A stretch of 64,000 nucleotides of DNA from positions 248,001 through 312,000 of the forward strand of contig NZ_JAAHBP010000005.1 of the NCBI RefSeq assembly GCF_023184515.1. The letters are read 5' to 3'. Below, piece after piece: positions 43,808-52,991 of this stretch (positions are counted from its first letter, which is position 1; every line of letters starts with the position of its first letter). A program made the translations under genes and the position numbers. This stretch comes from Streptomyces sp. D2-8 (GTDB lineage: Bacteria > Actinomycetota > Actinomycetes > Streptomycetales > Streptomycetaceae). Below the pieces are notes generated by a model that was not told the DNA's origin, ran no database searches, and saw only the letters and a program-made list of their open reading frames with translations.

Positions 43808-44256
43808 CCACACCCGCGTCCCACCGGGCCGCCCGCGCCCCCGTCCAGCAGGCCGCCCTGCTGGTCGGCCTCGTCTTCCTCGTGGTCGGCGTGCTGGGCT
43901 TCATCCCCGGCATCACCACCGACTACGGCTCGCTGGAGTTCGCCTCCCACGAGTCGGGCGCCGAACTGTTCGGCCTGTTCCAGGTCTCGATCCTGCACAA
44001 CCTCGTGCACCTGGCCTACGGCCTCACCGGCATGATCCTGGCCGGTACGGCCGCCGGGGCGTCCTCGTACCTGCTGGTCGGCGGCGCCGTCTACCTGGTG
44101 CTGTGGGTGTACGGCCTGTCCGTCGGCCAGGACAGCGACGCCAACTTCGTCCCGCTGAACACCGCGGACGACTGGCTCCACTTCGTCCTGGGCATCGCCA
44201 TGATCGGCCTGGCCCTGGTCCTCGGCCGGCGCGGCACGCGCACCGGCGCACGGTAG
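43804..44256 (+). CDS. DUF4383 membrane protein
   Basis: 150 residues; ATGA overlap with the phosphatase gene. Four TM helices (AALLVGLVFLVVGVLGFIPGI; NLVHLAYGLTGMILAGTA; YLLVGGAVYLVLWVYGLSVG; WLHFVLGIAMIGLALVLG) and the family motifs HNLVHL and DDWLHFVLG. Function unknown. Co-translation suggests a link to the phosphatase's signal. Confidence 0.85.
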   Translation: MTTPASHRAARAPVQQAALLVGLVFLVVGVLGFIPGITTDYGSLEFASHESGAELFGLFQVSILHNLVHLAYGLTGMILAGTAAGASSYLLVGGAVYLVLWVYGLSVGQDSDANFVPLNTADDWLHFVLGIAMIGLALVLGRRGTRTGAR

Positions 44257-44273
44257 GGATCACCGAGGACGGC

Positions 44274-44741
44274 ATGCAGACCTTCCTGCCCTACCCCGAC
44301 TTCCGCACCACGGCCCTGGCGCTCGACCGCCGCCGGCTCGGCAAGCAACGGGTCGAGGCGCTGCAGGTCCTGCGCGGCCTGGTCGTCCCCGGCTACGGAT
44401 GGCGCCGCCACCCGGCCGTGAAGATGTGGCTCGGCTACGAGGAGGCGCTGGTCCGCTACGGCCTGGAGATCTGCCGCGTCTGGCGCGAACAGGGCCACCA
44501 GGACACCTGCGCGGCCACCCTCGTGGCCGACCTCGCCACGATCCGCCCCCACGCCCCGGTCCGCGAGCAGTCCCGACTCGCCGCCGAGGGTGAACTCCCG
44601 CCCTGGCTCGGCGACGACCCCTTCCACGAAAGCCACCGCTCGGCCCTGGTCCGCAAAAACCCCACGGTCTACGCCGCCCTCTTCCCGGGCGTCCCCGACG
44701 ACCTGCCGTACGTCTGGCCGGCGTCGGACCGCACGCCGTAG
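44274..44741 (+). CDS. MSMEG_6728 family protein (endonuclease V/pyrimidine-dimer glycosylase-like)
   Basis: 155 residues. QTFLPYPDFRTTALALDRRRLGKQRVEALQVLRGL, HPAVKMWLGYEEALVRYGLEICRVWREQGH and FHESHRSALVRKNPTVYAALFPG are the conserved blocks. The LDRRRLGKQRVEA part resembles the T4 endonuclease V fold, hence a possible DNA-repair role. It is 17 bp behind DUF4383. Confidence 0.8.
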   Translation: MQTFLPYPDFRTTALALDRRRLGKQRVEALQVLRGLVVPGYGWRRHPAVKMWLGYEEALVRYGLEICRVWREQGHQDTCAATLVADLATIRPHAPVREQSRLAAEGELPPWLGDDPFHESHRSALVRKNPTVYAALFPGVPDDLPYVWPASDRTP

Positions 44742-44892
44742 GCCGTAGGCGAGCCTCCCGGCCAACTTCCCTCCACGCAGCCCCGGTTGTCCCGTTGTCC
44801 GAGCAGACCGGTCCGTGTTCCACTGAATCTTTTCTGGCACATCGGTCACGGGTCACCCGCTCCCGGGCGGGCAGGCACTGCATGGGGGAACC

Positions 44893-47058
44893 GTGTGTGA
44901 AGAGCTGGGGTTCGAGAGACTTCTGGGCGATGAGGGCTTCTTCGCGCGTCTCTTCGGGCGGGCGCCGTCCGGGGCCGGGCGGGATCCGCTGTACGGCCCC
45001 GACCTGCCCGTCGTCCTGCTCACCGGCGGCCCGGGCATGGGCAAGGGCCGGCTGCTGCGCGCCGTGCGGGATCGTTTCGGCGCCAAGGTGCCGGTGATCC
45101 ACCTGGACTGCGCCTCCCCGGTGTTCGCGGACCGGGCGGAACCGGAACCGGGCGCACGCTCGACCGCGACCGAGGCCCTGGCCGAGGTCGCCCACCGGCT
45201 GCGCACCTGGCAGGGCACGGGCGGCTCGTTCGCCTTCCCGCGGCTCTTCGCCGGCCTCGCCATGGTCGCCACCGGCGTCGCGGACGGCACGCCCGAGGCA
45301 GTCGCGACGGAGGCCGAACGGTACGAGAACCTGGCCCAGCGGCCACGCCTGCGCGGCCTGGGCACCGGCGACTTCTGGCGGGGCGTGCTGCACGGCGCCA
45401 TCCGCAACCTGCTGACGACCCTGTCCGGTCAGGCCTTCGACCCGTACTCGGCGGCCGTCAGCAACGCCCTGCTGGACGCCCTCTTCGAGCGCGCGGCCCC
45501 GCGGGGCAGGGCCGAACTGGAGCGGGTCTACGGCGCCTACCCGGGCGCGGCCGGGCAGCCCAGGATCGGGCTGCGCATCCTCGCCGCCGACTTCCGGGCC
45601 GGCGGCGAGGCACGCGAGGTGGCGGAGAGCTTCCTCTTCCGGGCCCTGCGCGAGGACCTCGAGGCGGCGTACGCCTCTCCCTCCGGCTGGCTCCGCCGCG
45701 TCGGCCGCCCGGGCCTGCTGCTGGACCACGCCGAGTCGTCCCCGGGCGAGCAGCTGCTGCGCGCCGTCCTCACCGACCGCCGGGGCGGGCAGCGCGACCG
45801 CGTCGTCATCGTCGGCACGGCCCGCCGCGCGGACGGCGGTGCCTTCCTGCACGGCGGCCTGCCGCCCGCGACGCCCCCGGCGGAGTACCGGCCCGCCGAC
45901 GGCGCCCCGCCCGCCTGGTCCCGCCGCGGGGACGACGCCGCGGGCCCGGGGCCCCTCGCCGACGGTGTGCTGTTGCTGCGGATGCCGCTGCTCACCGGCG
46001 ACCAGCTCCGCCGGGAGACCGTACGAAGACAGCAGCGCGCCGAGCCGGAGGGCGGCACCAACCGCCGCCGTATCGACGCGGCCGTGGCCCGGCTCAGCGG
46101 CGGCCGACCGCACACGGTGATCCGCCTCGCCACCGCCGCGGCGTCCTTCCGCATGCCGGCCGACGCCAACGACCGGGACATCCTGGGCGCCCCCTTGCGG
46201 CTCCCCGGCGACGACGCCCCCGAACGCCCCGTCGCGGACGTCCTGTTACGGGAGCTGATCCTCGACCAGCTCCCCGTACAGCTGCCGGACGAACACCACG
46301 ACCAGTGGCTCGACCTCCTCACCCACCTGTCGGTCGCACACGACTCGGAGTGCGCGGACGTCCTGCTCCGCCACCACCAGCAGGGCCACGTCCACCACCT
46401 GACCGCCCATCACGTCTCCCGGCTCCTCATCGACACCGGCTGGCCCACCTGCGAACGCCACTTCATCGGCGACTTCGGCCTCCGCCAGCTCCTCGTGCAC
46501 CGGCTCTACGGGCTGCGGCCGGGCGGCGCCGCCTGGTACGCCGACCACCACCTGCTGCGCGACCACTACGCCCGGCGCGCGGACGGACGGCAACCGCCCC
46601 CGGGCGACGGCGCCTTCCGGTCCGTCACCGCGCACCGGATGAACCACCACCTGGTGTCCGGCGGCGCCGACGACGTCGTCACCCACCTCGCCGCCACCCT
46701 CCCCGGCCGCCCCCTCGAGTGGTGCGCCGAGCTCCTGGAGATCGCGCAGGCGCCGTACCCAGGCGGTGCGGACGCCCGACGCGGGCGCGCCCAGGGCCTG
46801 GTGGGGGCGGACGGCCCGCCGCTGCGCCGCACCGTCGACCAGCTGCTGCACGCGGTGTGGCTGTGCGAGGAGCGGACCAGGCCCACCGGCAAGGAGACGG
46901 CCCGCACGCTGGCCAAGCTGCTCGACCTGCTCTCGATCATGGACTTCGACGGCGCGGGCCGGCTCAGCAGGACGGCGACGGACTGGAGCGCCCTGGCGGA
47001 GAACGAACAGCCCCTGCTGCGCTGCACGTGCACCGAACAGCTCCGGCGAAGGAGATAA
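44893..47058 (+). CDS. large AAA/STAND-like P-loop ATPase
   Basis: 721 residues from GTG (GGGGGA upstream). The Walker A is near the N-terminus (VVLLTGGPGMGKGRLL, 41-55), followed by VIHLDCASP. A helical region and a probable Walker B/sensor area (RVVIVGTARR near 310) follow, then about 380 residues of helical, His/Leu-rich sequence with no domain I recognise (e.g. HHQQGHVHHLTAHHVSRLL). No membrane segment or signal. The next gene, 5 bp away with a strong ribosome-binding site, encodes a membrane-anchored solute-binding-type protein. The pair may be a receptor with a cytosolic signalling ATPase. The function is unknown. Confidence 0.75.
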   Translation: MCEELGFERLLGDEGFFARLFGRAPSGAGRDPLYGPDLPVVLLTGGPGMGKGRLLRAVRDRFGAKVPVIHLDCASPVFADRAEPEPGARSTATEALAEVAHRLRTWQGTGGSFAFPRLFAGLAMVATGVADGTPEAVATEAERYENLAQRPRLRGLGTGDFWRGVLHGAIRNLLTTLSGQAFDPYSAAVSNALLDALFERAAPRGRAELERVYGAYPGAAGQPRIGLRILAADFRAGGEAREVAESFLFRALREDLEAAYASPSGWLRRVGRPGLLLDHAESSPGEQLLRAVLTDRRGGQRDRVVIVGTARRADGGAFLHGGLPPATPPAEYRPADGAPPAWSRRGDDAAGPGPLADGVLLLRMPLLTGDQLRRETVRRQQRAEPEGGTNRRRIDAAVARLSGGRPHTVIRLATAAASFRMPADANDRDILGAPLRLPGDDAPERPVADVLLRELILDQLPVQLPDEHHDQWLDLLTHLSVAHDSECADVLLRHHQQGHVHHLTAHHVSRLLIDTGWPTCERHFIGDFGLRQLLVHRLYGLRPGGAAWYADHHLLRDHYARRADGRQPPPGDGAFRSVTAHRMNHHLVSGGADDVVTHLAATLPGRPLEWCAELLEIAQAPYPGGADARRGRAQGLVGADGPPLRRTVDQLLHAVWLCEERTRPTGKETARTLAKLLDLLSIMDFDGAGRLSRTATDWSALAENEQPLLRCTCTEQLRRRR

Positions 47059-47063
47059 CGGGC

Positions 47064-48686
47064 ATGCCGAGATGGAAGAAGATCCTCTACTCCCTGCTGG
47101 GCGTGGTGGTGCTGGTCGCGGGCGTCGCGTTCATCACCTCCGTCATCCGCAAGCCCGACACCTGCGCCGGCGGCGTCGAGCGGATCGACGGCGAGTGCAT
47201 CGGCGTCAACGGCGAGGGCTACGACTTCGGCACCCCGGAGATCGCCGGGGTGGCCCGGGCCATCGCCCGCGAGAACCAGCGGATCGAGAAACAGCCCCAC
47301 GTCACGGTGGCGATGATGCTGCCGCTCCAGTCGGACCGCGAGGCCCTGCGCCGGCAGATGCGCAGCGACCTCCAGGGCGCGTACCTGGGACAGCGGCAGG
47401 CCAACGCGGGCGAGGGCGAACCGCCGAAGATCCGGCTCGTCCTGGCCAACCCCGGTCAGGACTACGGCCGTCAGGAGGAGGTCGTCGACGCACTGCTGCG
47501 GATGGCCGCCTCCCCCGAGGACCGGCTGCGCGCCGTCACCGGCTTCAACCTGAGCCTCGCCACCACGGAAGCGGCCGTCGGACGCCTCACCGAGAACAAC
47601 GTCCCGGTGCTGGCCGCCCGGATCAGCGGGGACCGGATCGCGAACGAGGACCGGCCGGACGGCATGGCCGAGCTCCGCTTCCCGGGCCTGGCGCGCATCC
47701 TGCCCACCAACAGCGACGCGGCCCGGGCTCTGGCCGACTTCAACGGCGACCGCGGCCGCCGGAACCTCAAGACGGTCCTGGTCTACGACAAACGCCCCGA
47801 CGGCTATAACGAGTCGCTGGCCAGGGCGTTCAGCCGGATCGAGGAGAAGGGCCCGGCCGGCCCCGCCGCGATGTCCTTCGAGTCCCCGTCCATCGACGAG
47901 GCGGGCTCCACCGGCAACCAGTTCACCCAGACCGCCAACAACATCTGCGACTCCGAGGCGGACACGGTCTACTTCGCGGGCCGCACGCTCCACCTGCGCA
48001 TCTTCGCCCTGAAACTGGCCCAGGTCGGCTGCAAGGGCCGGCACTACACGATCATCAGCGGGTCCGACGCGGCGTCCCTGCGCCAGGACATGACGGAGCA
48101 GGACTGGGCCCGGCTCCGGGGCGACGGCGGACGGGCGAAGGTGACGGTCCAGTACGCGGCCCCCGCCCACCCCGATGCCTGGACCACGGAACTGACGGCC
48201 TGGACGAAACGGTGGACGGCCACCCACCGCACCGGGCCGAAGCCTCAGGACCTGCCCCAGTACCTCGCCGAGCCGAAGGCGGCCCTGGAGACTCTGCGCG
48301 GCCAGATCACCGCGGCCCAGCGCGAGGGCGTCGATCTCGGCTCCGTGCCGAACCTCGAGGACTCCCGCACGATGCTCGTCCACGACGGCCTCATCACCAT
48401 CGGCAAGGCCCTCCACCAGGCCCAGAAGGGCGGCCCGGAGACAACGGTCCCCAGCCTGGAGGACGTCGGACGCCAGTGGTCGCTTCTCCACTCCCGCCAC
48501 CGGGTCCAGGGCACCAGCGGCCTGATCTGCCTCACGACAGGCGGCAACGCCTACGACAAACCGGCCGCGATCGTCGAACTGGACCCGGGCCGCAGGGGCC
48601 GGGGCACACTGAAGTTCGTCGGCCTGGGCTGGCCGACGGGCAAGGAGCAGCCGAAGAACTGCGTGATCCCGAGCGACACGCCGTGA
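47064..48686 (+). CDS. membrane-anchored type 1 periplasmic-binding-like protein
   Basis: 540 residues, GAAGGAGA upstream. One N-terminal TM helix (ILYSLLGVVVLVAGVAFITSVI, 7-28), no lipobox, then a cysteine pair (CAGGVERIDGEC) and a bilobed binding-protein-like body: VARAIARENQRIEKQPHVTVAMMLPL, VDALLRMAASPEDRLRAVTGFNLSLATTEAAVGRLTENNVPVLAARISGD, VYFAGRTLHLRIFALKLAQVGC. This resembles amino-acid (Leu/Ile/Val) binding domains used in ABC uptake and receptors. No permease or ABC ATPase is nearby, so transport is unlikely; a receptor for the upstream ATPase is the better reading. Confidence 0.78.
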   Translation: MPRWKKILYSLLGVVVLVAGVAFITSVIRKPDTCAGGVERIDGECIGVNGEGYDFGTPEIAGVARAIARENQRIEKQPHVTVAMMLPLQSDREALRRQMRSDLQGAYLGQRQANAGEGEPPKIRLVLANPGQDYGRQEEVVDALLRMAASPEDRLRAVTGFNLSLATTEAAVGRLTENNVPVLAARISGDRIANEDRPDGMAELRFPGLARILPTNSDAARALADFNGDRGRRNLKTVLVYDKRPDGYNESLARAFSRIEEKGPAGPAAMSFESPSIDEAGSTGNQFTQTANNICDSEADTVYFAGRTLHLRIFALKLAQVGCKGRHYTIISGSDAASLRQDMTEQDWARLRGDGGRAKVTVQYAAPAHPDAWTTELTAWTKRWTATHRTGPKPQDLPQYLAEPKAALETLRGQITAAQREGVDLGSVPNLEDSRTMLVHDGLITIGKALHQAQKGGPETTVPSLEDVGRQWSLLHSRHRVQGTSGLICLTTGGNAYDKPAAIVELDPGRRGRGTLKFVGLGWPTGKEQPKNCVIPSDTP

Positions 48687-48769
48687 AGCGATCCGTCCCG
48701 CTGAGACACCTGACGCAACGAGGGCCCCGACCGGCTGTCGAAGCCACCGTCACTCGTGGGCCCCAGGCC

Positions 48770-48889
48770 CTAGGCCGCCCTGCGCCGCCCCGCGCGCATG
48801 CCCGGCCCGGGCTCCAGTGCGTCCTCGGGCGGGAAAACCTCGTCCTCCCCGAAGTCCGGGGCCTGGAAGGGGTTTGTCGCCGGAGGCGG
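48770..48889 (-). pseudogene. C-terminal coding remnant of an unidentified gene
   Basis: In one minus-strand frame ending with TAG at 48770, the peptide NPFQAPDFGEDEVFPPEDA followed by LEPGPGMRAGRRRAA has nearly all G/C third positions, as a real Streptomyces gene would. Upstream, the frame continues without a start codon and loses coding character by about 48890. It looks like the tail of a deleted gene; the rest of 48687-49018 shows only a hairpin (AGGCCCCGGACGGGGCCT near 48976). Confidence 0.4.
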
Positions 48890-49018
48890 CGATGCTGCGG
48901 CGGAACGGCGGGGTTGCCCTTCCGGAGCGGAGAACAGCGAAGTCGGTTCGATGGGAGGTCTCTCTTTCGTTACAGGCCCCGGACGGGGCCTGGCGTGCCG
49001 TGACCGGGCACAGCGGTC

Positions 49019-49240
49019 CTACAGCTTGGTCATCTTGCTGTACGGACTCAGGATCCGCATCTGCGACGAGCCGAAATCCACGAGTGCCGCGATTCCGTCC
49101 TCGATGCCGATCACGCGGCCGAGACCGTACATGTCATGAGTGACCTGGTCGCCCACGGCGAAGTGCTTGGGAGCCGGTGCGACGGGGGCCTTGAAGGGGC
49201 TGGTAGGCAAATGACGCTTGGGTGCAACAGGCTTAGTCAT
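49019..49240 (-). CDS. small CarD/KOW-like protein
   Basis: 73 residues. Basic, Pro-rich N-terminus then a compact beta-barrel sequence: FAVGDQVTHDMYGLGRVIGIEDGIAALVDFGSSQMRILSPYSKMTKL. The GDxVxHxxYGxGxV pattern is that of CarD/RID or Tudor-like RNA-polymerase-binding domains. A cytosolic nucleic-acid or RNA polymerase-associated role is possible. Codon use normal. Confidence 0.75.
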   Translation of the reverse strand: MTKPVAPKRHLPTSPFKAPVAPAPKHFAVGDQVTHDMYGLGRVIGIEDGIAALVDFGSSQMRILSPYSKMTKL

Positions 49241-49683
49241 CGACCCCAGTATGCGCCTAAGGCTCTCCGGTTCCCATAGGTCATCCGTTTCGCCTGGTCA
49301 GAAGGCTCCTCGGACGGCGGTGCGGCGAGGGAGCGGCCGAGATGCCGCCCGCGCCGGCCGAGGACGCGCCGACCGGGGCCCCTCCTCGCCGGCGCCCCGG
49401 GGCACGCCGCTTCGCGCGAGCGGCTCCCCGCCGGCCGTCGCGGCCGGCCCGCCGGGCCCCCAGCAGGGCCACTGCCGTCGCGCACTGTCGCCGGCTCCGC
49501 CAATTCCAATTCAAGCTATTTTCACAGCGCTGTGCGCCGTTCGAATGGTGGGCCATTTTTCTGTCTTCTGCAAGTCGGTTACAACGATATTCCTGCGTAA
49601 TATGCGGCGGCGTAACAGCAACGAGGCTTCCCGGGTGATCGGTAGGGCCCGGTATGCCATGGCCCACAGGAAATGGCTTTTCG
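49241..49683. other. intergenic region, AT-rich promoter zone of the DUF3494 gene
   Basis: 49241-49500 is GC-rich without a convincing frame. 49498-49680 is clearly more AT-rich than its surroundings (ATTCCAATTC, CCATTTTTCTG, GTTACAACGATATTC, GTAATATGCG) and should hold the promoter of the secreted protein gene. No palindrome of note. Confidence 0.5.
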
Positions 49684-50967
49684 ATGAAGCTGAAGATCCC
49701 TCAGGCACCAGGCCGCCGATCCTTCTCCGGTTCGCTGGCCTCGGCGCTCGCCGCCACGGTCGCCGCTGTGATGGTCGCTCTGACCCCGACGCAGGCGGTG
49801 GCCATCGCGACGCCCGTGCCTTTGGCTACGGCCGCGAGTTTCTCCGTTCTCTCAGGTCAGGGAGTCACCAACACCGGCCCCTCGGTGCTCAGCCAGGACC
49901 TCGGCACGCACCCGAATGCGTCCATCACCGGGTTCCCGCCCGGCCTCGTGCTCGGCGCCGTGCACGCGGCGGACGCCGTCGCACTTCAGGCCAAGTCCGA
50001 CTTGGTCACGGCGTACAACCAAGCGGCCGGCCAGGCCACGGACTTCGAGCTCCCGGCGGCCATCGGCGGTGGCCAGACGCTGCTCCCGGGCGTCCACACC
50101 GCTGAAGTCGGTGTCGGACTCACCGGCGACCTGGTCCTGAACGCCGGAGGAAACCCGAACGCCGTCTGGGTGTTCCAGATCCCCGAAGCCCTCACGACGG
50201 CGTCCTCCAGCCGCGTGCTCCTCACGAACGGCGCCTCGCCGTGCAACGTGTACTGGCAGATCGGCAGCTCGGCCACCCTCGGCACCGACTCCACGTTCGT
50301 GGGCACCATCATGGCTCTGGCCTCGATCAGCGCCAACTCGGGGACGGACATCGAGGGCCGGGCACTGGCCCGTGAGGGCTCCGTGACGCTCAACAACAAC
50401 AGGATCTTCCTCAGCGGCTGCGCCGGCGCCACCGGTGGGACGACGACGGGAACGACCACCGGCACCACGACCGGCACCACGACCGGAGGGCTCCTCGGCG
50501 GCGGCCTCGTGACCGGCGGTCTCCTGGGCGGACCCATCGCGTCGCCCGGCATCACCTCGGGCAACGTCGCCGGCAACACGTCCGGGAACACCGCGGGCAA
50601 CACGGCCGGGAACGCCGCCGGCAGCACGTCCGGGAACACCGAGGGCAACACGTCCGGGAACACCGCGGGCAACACGGCCGGCAACACCACCGGCGGGAAC
50701 GGCGGTGGCGACAACGGCGGGAACGGCGGTGGCCACGGCCACGGCCCGGGCAATGACGGCAAGCCCGGAAAGCCGGACCACAACGGCAGGCCCGACCACG
50801 GCAAGCCCGACCACCACAAGCCCGGCCACGGCGACAAGGCCGACCACGGCAAGCGGCCCCACGAGGGCTACGGCTACGGCGACCAGCCCCACGAGAAGTA
50901 CGGCTACGGCGAGCAGCCCCACGAGAGCCACGGCTCCGACGGGAAGCCCAAGGGCCACGACGTGTAG
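49684..50967 (+). CDS. secreted DUF3494 (ice-binding-like) protein with repetitive tail
   Basis: 427 residues from ATG at 49684 (AGGAAA upstream); ATG at 49654 is possible. Signal peptide (about 1-40). Residues 42-255 are a DUF3494 beta-solenoid: ATAASFSVLSGQGVTNTGPSVLSQDLGTHPNASITGFPPG, TGDLVLNAGGNPNAVWVFQI, and TFVGTIMALASISANSGTDIEGRALAREGSVTLNNNRI. The tail has three repeats: TGTT units, SGNT/AGNT units (about 290-335), and a His/Lys/Pro/Gly-rich segment with PHEGYGYGDQ-like units. No LPXTG anchor. DUF3494 includes ice-binding proteins and adhesins; in a soil actinomycete a surface-adhesive role is as likely as ice binding. Confidence 0.85.
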   Translation: MKLKIPQAPGRRSFSGSLASALAATVAAVMVALTPTQAVAIATPVPLATAASFSVLSGQGVTNTGPSVLSQDLGTHPNASITGFPPGLVLGAVHAADAVALQAKSDLVTAYNQAAGQATDFELPAAIGGGQTLLPGVHTAEVGVGLTGDLVLNAGGNPNAVWVFQIPEALTTASSSRVLLTNGASPCNVYWQIGSSATLGTDSTFVGTIMALASISANSGTDIEGRALAREGSVTLNNNRIFLSGCAGATGGTTTGTTTGTTTGTTTGGLLGGGLVTGGLLGGPIASPGITSGNVAGNTSGNTAGNTAGNAAGSTSGNTEGNTSGNTAGNTAGNTTGGNGGGDNGGNGGGHGHGPGNDGKPGKPDHNGRPDHGKPDHHKPGHGDKADHGKRPHEGYGYGDQPHEKYGYGEQPHESHGSDGKPKGHDV

Positions 50968-51001
50968 GCAGCGCACTGCGGTCAGCCTGCTCACCCGATG
51001 A

Positions 51002-51043
51002 ACGGCGCGCGGCGGAATTCTCCTCGAGTCCGCCGCGCGCCGT
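51002..51043 (+). terminator. terminator of the DUF3494 gene
   Basis: Perfect 15-bp stem (ACGGCGCGCGGCGGA with its complement), 12-nt loop, 34 bp after the stop. Confidence 0.85.
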
Positions 51044-51105
51044 CGGCGGCAGTCAGTCGAAAAAGCCCCGGCGTGAGCAGCTGATTCGAGAAAGGCAGGT
51101 AGGCG

Positions 51106-51825
51106 ATGTCGAGCGGAATTGACGCAGCGGACGCGAAGGAAATCCAGCATTTCGAATCCGGTCCGGACGCGCAGGAATGTCCTGACGCCACGGCCGCGCC
51201 GCCGCCCCAATTGCCGAGAGGCACCCGTGTACTCAGATCGGGATGGTGCGCCGCGGTGGCCCTGTGCCTGGTGGCGAGTGTCGTCCACGTGTTTCTGGTG
51301 TTCCTCCACGTGGCACCGGCCAGCACCGTCTCCAAGCGCTACGCCCCGCAGGTCAACGCCTGGGTGTTCCCCTTCTTCGAACAGAACTGGCGGCTCTTCG
51401 CCCCGGACCCGGAATCCGTCAACCGGCAGATTCTGGTGAGAACCGCCCGCACGGACTCCGGCGGGTCGGTCCACGTGAGCCCCTGGTTCGACCTGACCGC
51501 CGTCGACGGCGCCGCGGTCGAACATCATCCCTTCCCGAGCCACACGGCACAGAACCTGCTGCGTCGTGCCTGGTCCGGCTACGTCGACTCGCACGGAGCG
51601 GACGACAGGGCGCGCACGGAACGCGCCGTGATGATGCGGACGTACCTGACCAACATCGCCGCGGACCGCGTCGCCGCCCATGAGGGCGGCACCTTCGACT
51701 TCGTTCAGCTCCGCGTCGTCACGCTGCCCGTCGCCGCGCCCGGCTCAGCGGCCGGCGACCGCCCGCCGAAACCGGCCGAGAACCGGCTTCTGCCCTGGTG
51801 GAAGGTGACCCGCCATGCCGAATGA
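51106..51825 (+). CDS. DUF5819 family membrane-anchored protein
   Basis: 239 residues. Acidic N-terminus, one TM helix (about 45-68, WCAAVALCLVASVVHVFLVFLHV), then an extracellular domain with QVNAWVFPFFEQNWRLFAPDPESVNRQILVRTA, the conserved W-x-L-F-A-P-x-P motif of the family. It overlaps the HTTM gene by 11 bp. DUF5819 and HTTM proteins commonly occur as a pair; function unknown. Confidence 0.82.
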   Translation: MSSGIDAADAKEIQHFESGPDAQECPDATAAPPPQLPRGTRVLRSGWCAAVALCLVASVVHVFLVFLHVAPASTVSKRYAPQVNAWVFPFFEQNWRLFAPDPESVNRQILVRTARTDSGGSVHVSPWFDLTAVDGAAVEHHPFPSHTAQNLLRRAWSGYVDSHGADDRARTERAVMMRTYLTNIAADRVAAHEGGTFDFVQLRVVTLPVAAPGSAAGDRPPKPAENRLLPWWKVTRHAE

Positions 51826-52975
51826 GACGCGGAGGACGACGCCCTCGGGCGCCGGCCGGTGGCTCGCCGACCGGATCACCGCGGTGTGGGACCTCCTGAC
51901 CGGGCGGCCGGTGTCCCTGTACGCCGCGTCGGTGCTGCGCATCGGCTACGGGCTGCTCTACCTGATCTTCCTGCTGCGCGAGTTCCCGCACAGGGACGAG
52001 ATCTGGGGCCCCGGGTCCCCGTGGACGCCCGCCCTGGCCCAGGAGCTCTTCGCGCAGACGGGCTGGTTCAGCATCCTGGCCCTGTCCGACAGCCGCGCCT
52101 TCTTCGAGCTCTGCTACGTCCTGGCCCTCGTCACGTCCACGCTGTTCATGCTGGGCTGGCGGACCCGGGTCATGTCCGTCCTCTTCGCCGTCGTGGTGAT
52201 CTCGTTCCACGCCCGCGCGATCTTCATGACGGACGGGGGCGACAACCTGGTCCTGCTGATGGCCCTCTACCTCGTCCTCACCGCCTGCGGCCGGCGCTGG
52301 TCGCTGGACGCGCGCAGACACCGACGCAAGGCCGTTCCCGCCGGCAGCGCGCCGCGACCGCCGAGCAGCCCCCTCACGCGAGAACTGCGTGACGCCAGGA
52401 CCACTCTGGTCACCGCGGTGCACAACTGCGGCATGTTCGTCATCGCGGCACAGGTCTGCCTCCTCTACGGATCAGCCGGCCTGTACAAGGTCCAGGGCCC
52501 GTCCTGGGGTAACGGCACCGCTCTGCACTACGCCCTGAACCTCGAACTCTTCCGGCCCTGGCCCGAGCTCTCGCACCTCGTGGACGAGCACACGCTCGCG
52601 ATCGCCGTCGCCGGCTACGTGACCGTGCTCCTGCAGGTGGCCTTCCCGTTCGTGCTCTTCGGCAGGCTCAAGTACCCCGTGCTCACCCTGCTGCTGGGCA
52701 TGCACATCGGCATCGCCGTGCTCATGGGGCTGCCGCTGTTCTCCGGGGCGATGATCATCGCGGACGCGGTGTTCCTTCCCGACCGCTTCTACGCCTTCCT
52801 GCCTCGCCTGTGCCGACGTGTGCCGCGGAGGGCGGACCGCGGCCGGCCGGTACCGGCAGGGGCGGCAGGCTCCGGAGCCGTACCCGCGCAAGGAGGCCCC
52901 GGCGGCGGGCTCGGCTCGAAGCACCGGGTCGTGCACCCCGCCGAGCGGGCGGCGAGCCCGAGGAGTGGCCCCTGA
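51815..52975 (+). CDS. HTTM-domain membrane protein
   Basis: 386 residues. Multi-pass protein with the HTTM (vitamin-K-dependent carboxylase-like) fold: ASVLRIGYGLLYLIFLLREFPHRDEIWGP, FMLGWRTRVMSVLFAVVVISFHARAIFMTDGGDNLVLLMALYLVLTACGRRWSLDARR, GSAGLYKVQGPSWGNGTALHYAL and LHIGIAVLMGLPLFSGAMI-type segments. The cytoplasmic C-terminal tail is Arg/Gly-rich and disordered. Whether bacterial HTTM proteins carboxylate anything is unsettled. Co-expressed with DUF5819. Confidence 0.88.
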   Translation: MPNETRRTTPSGAGRWLADRITAVWDLLTGRPVSLYAASVLRIGYGLLYLIFLLREFPHRDEIWGPGSPWTPALAQELFAQTGWFSILALSDSRAFFELCYVLALVTSTLFMLGWRTRVMSVLFAVVVISFHARAIFMTDGGDNLVLLMALYLVLTACGRRWSLDARRHRRKAVPAGSAPRPPSSPLTRELRDARTTLVTAVHNCGMFVIAAQVCLLYGSAGLYKVQGPSWGNGTALHYALNLELFRPWPELSHLVDEHTLAIAVAGYVTVLLQVAFPFVLFGRLKYPVLTLLLGMHIGIAVLMGLPLFSGAMIIADAVFLPDRFYAFLPRLCRRVPRRADRGRPVPAGAAGSGAVPAQGGPGGGLGSKHRVVHPAERAASPRSGP

Positions 52976-52991
52976 TGTCCCGCGCCCGGCG

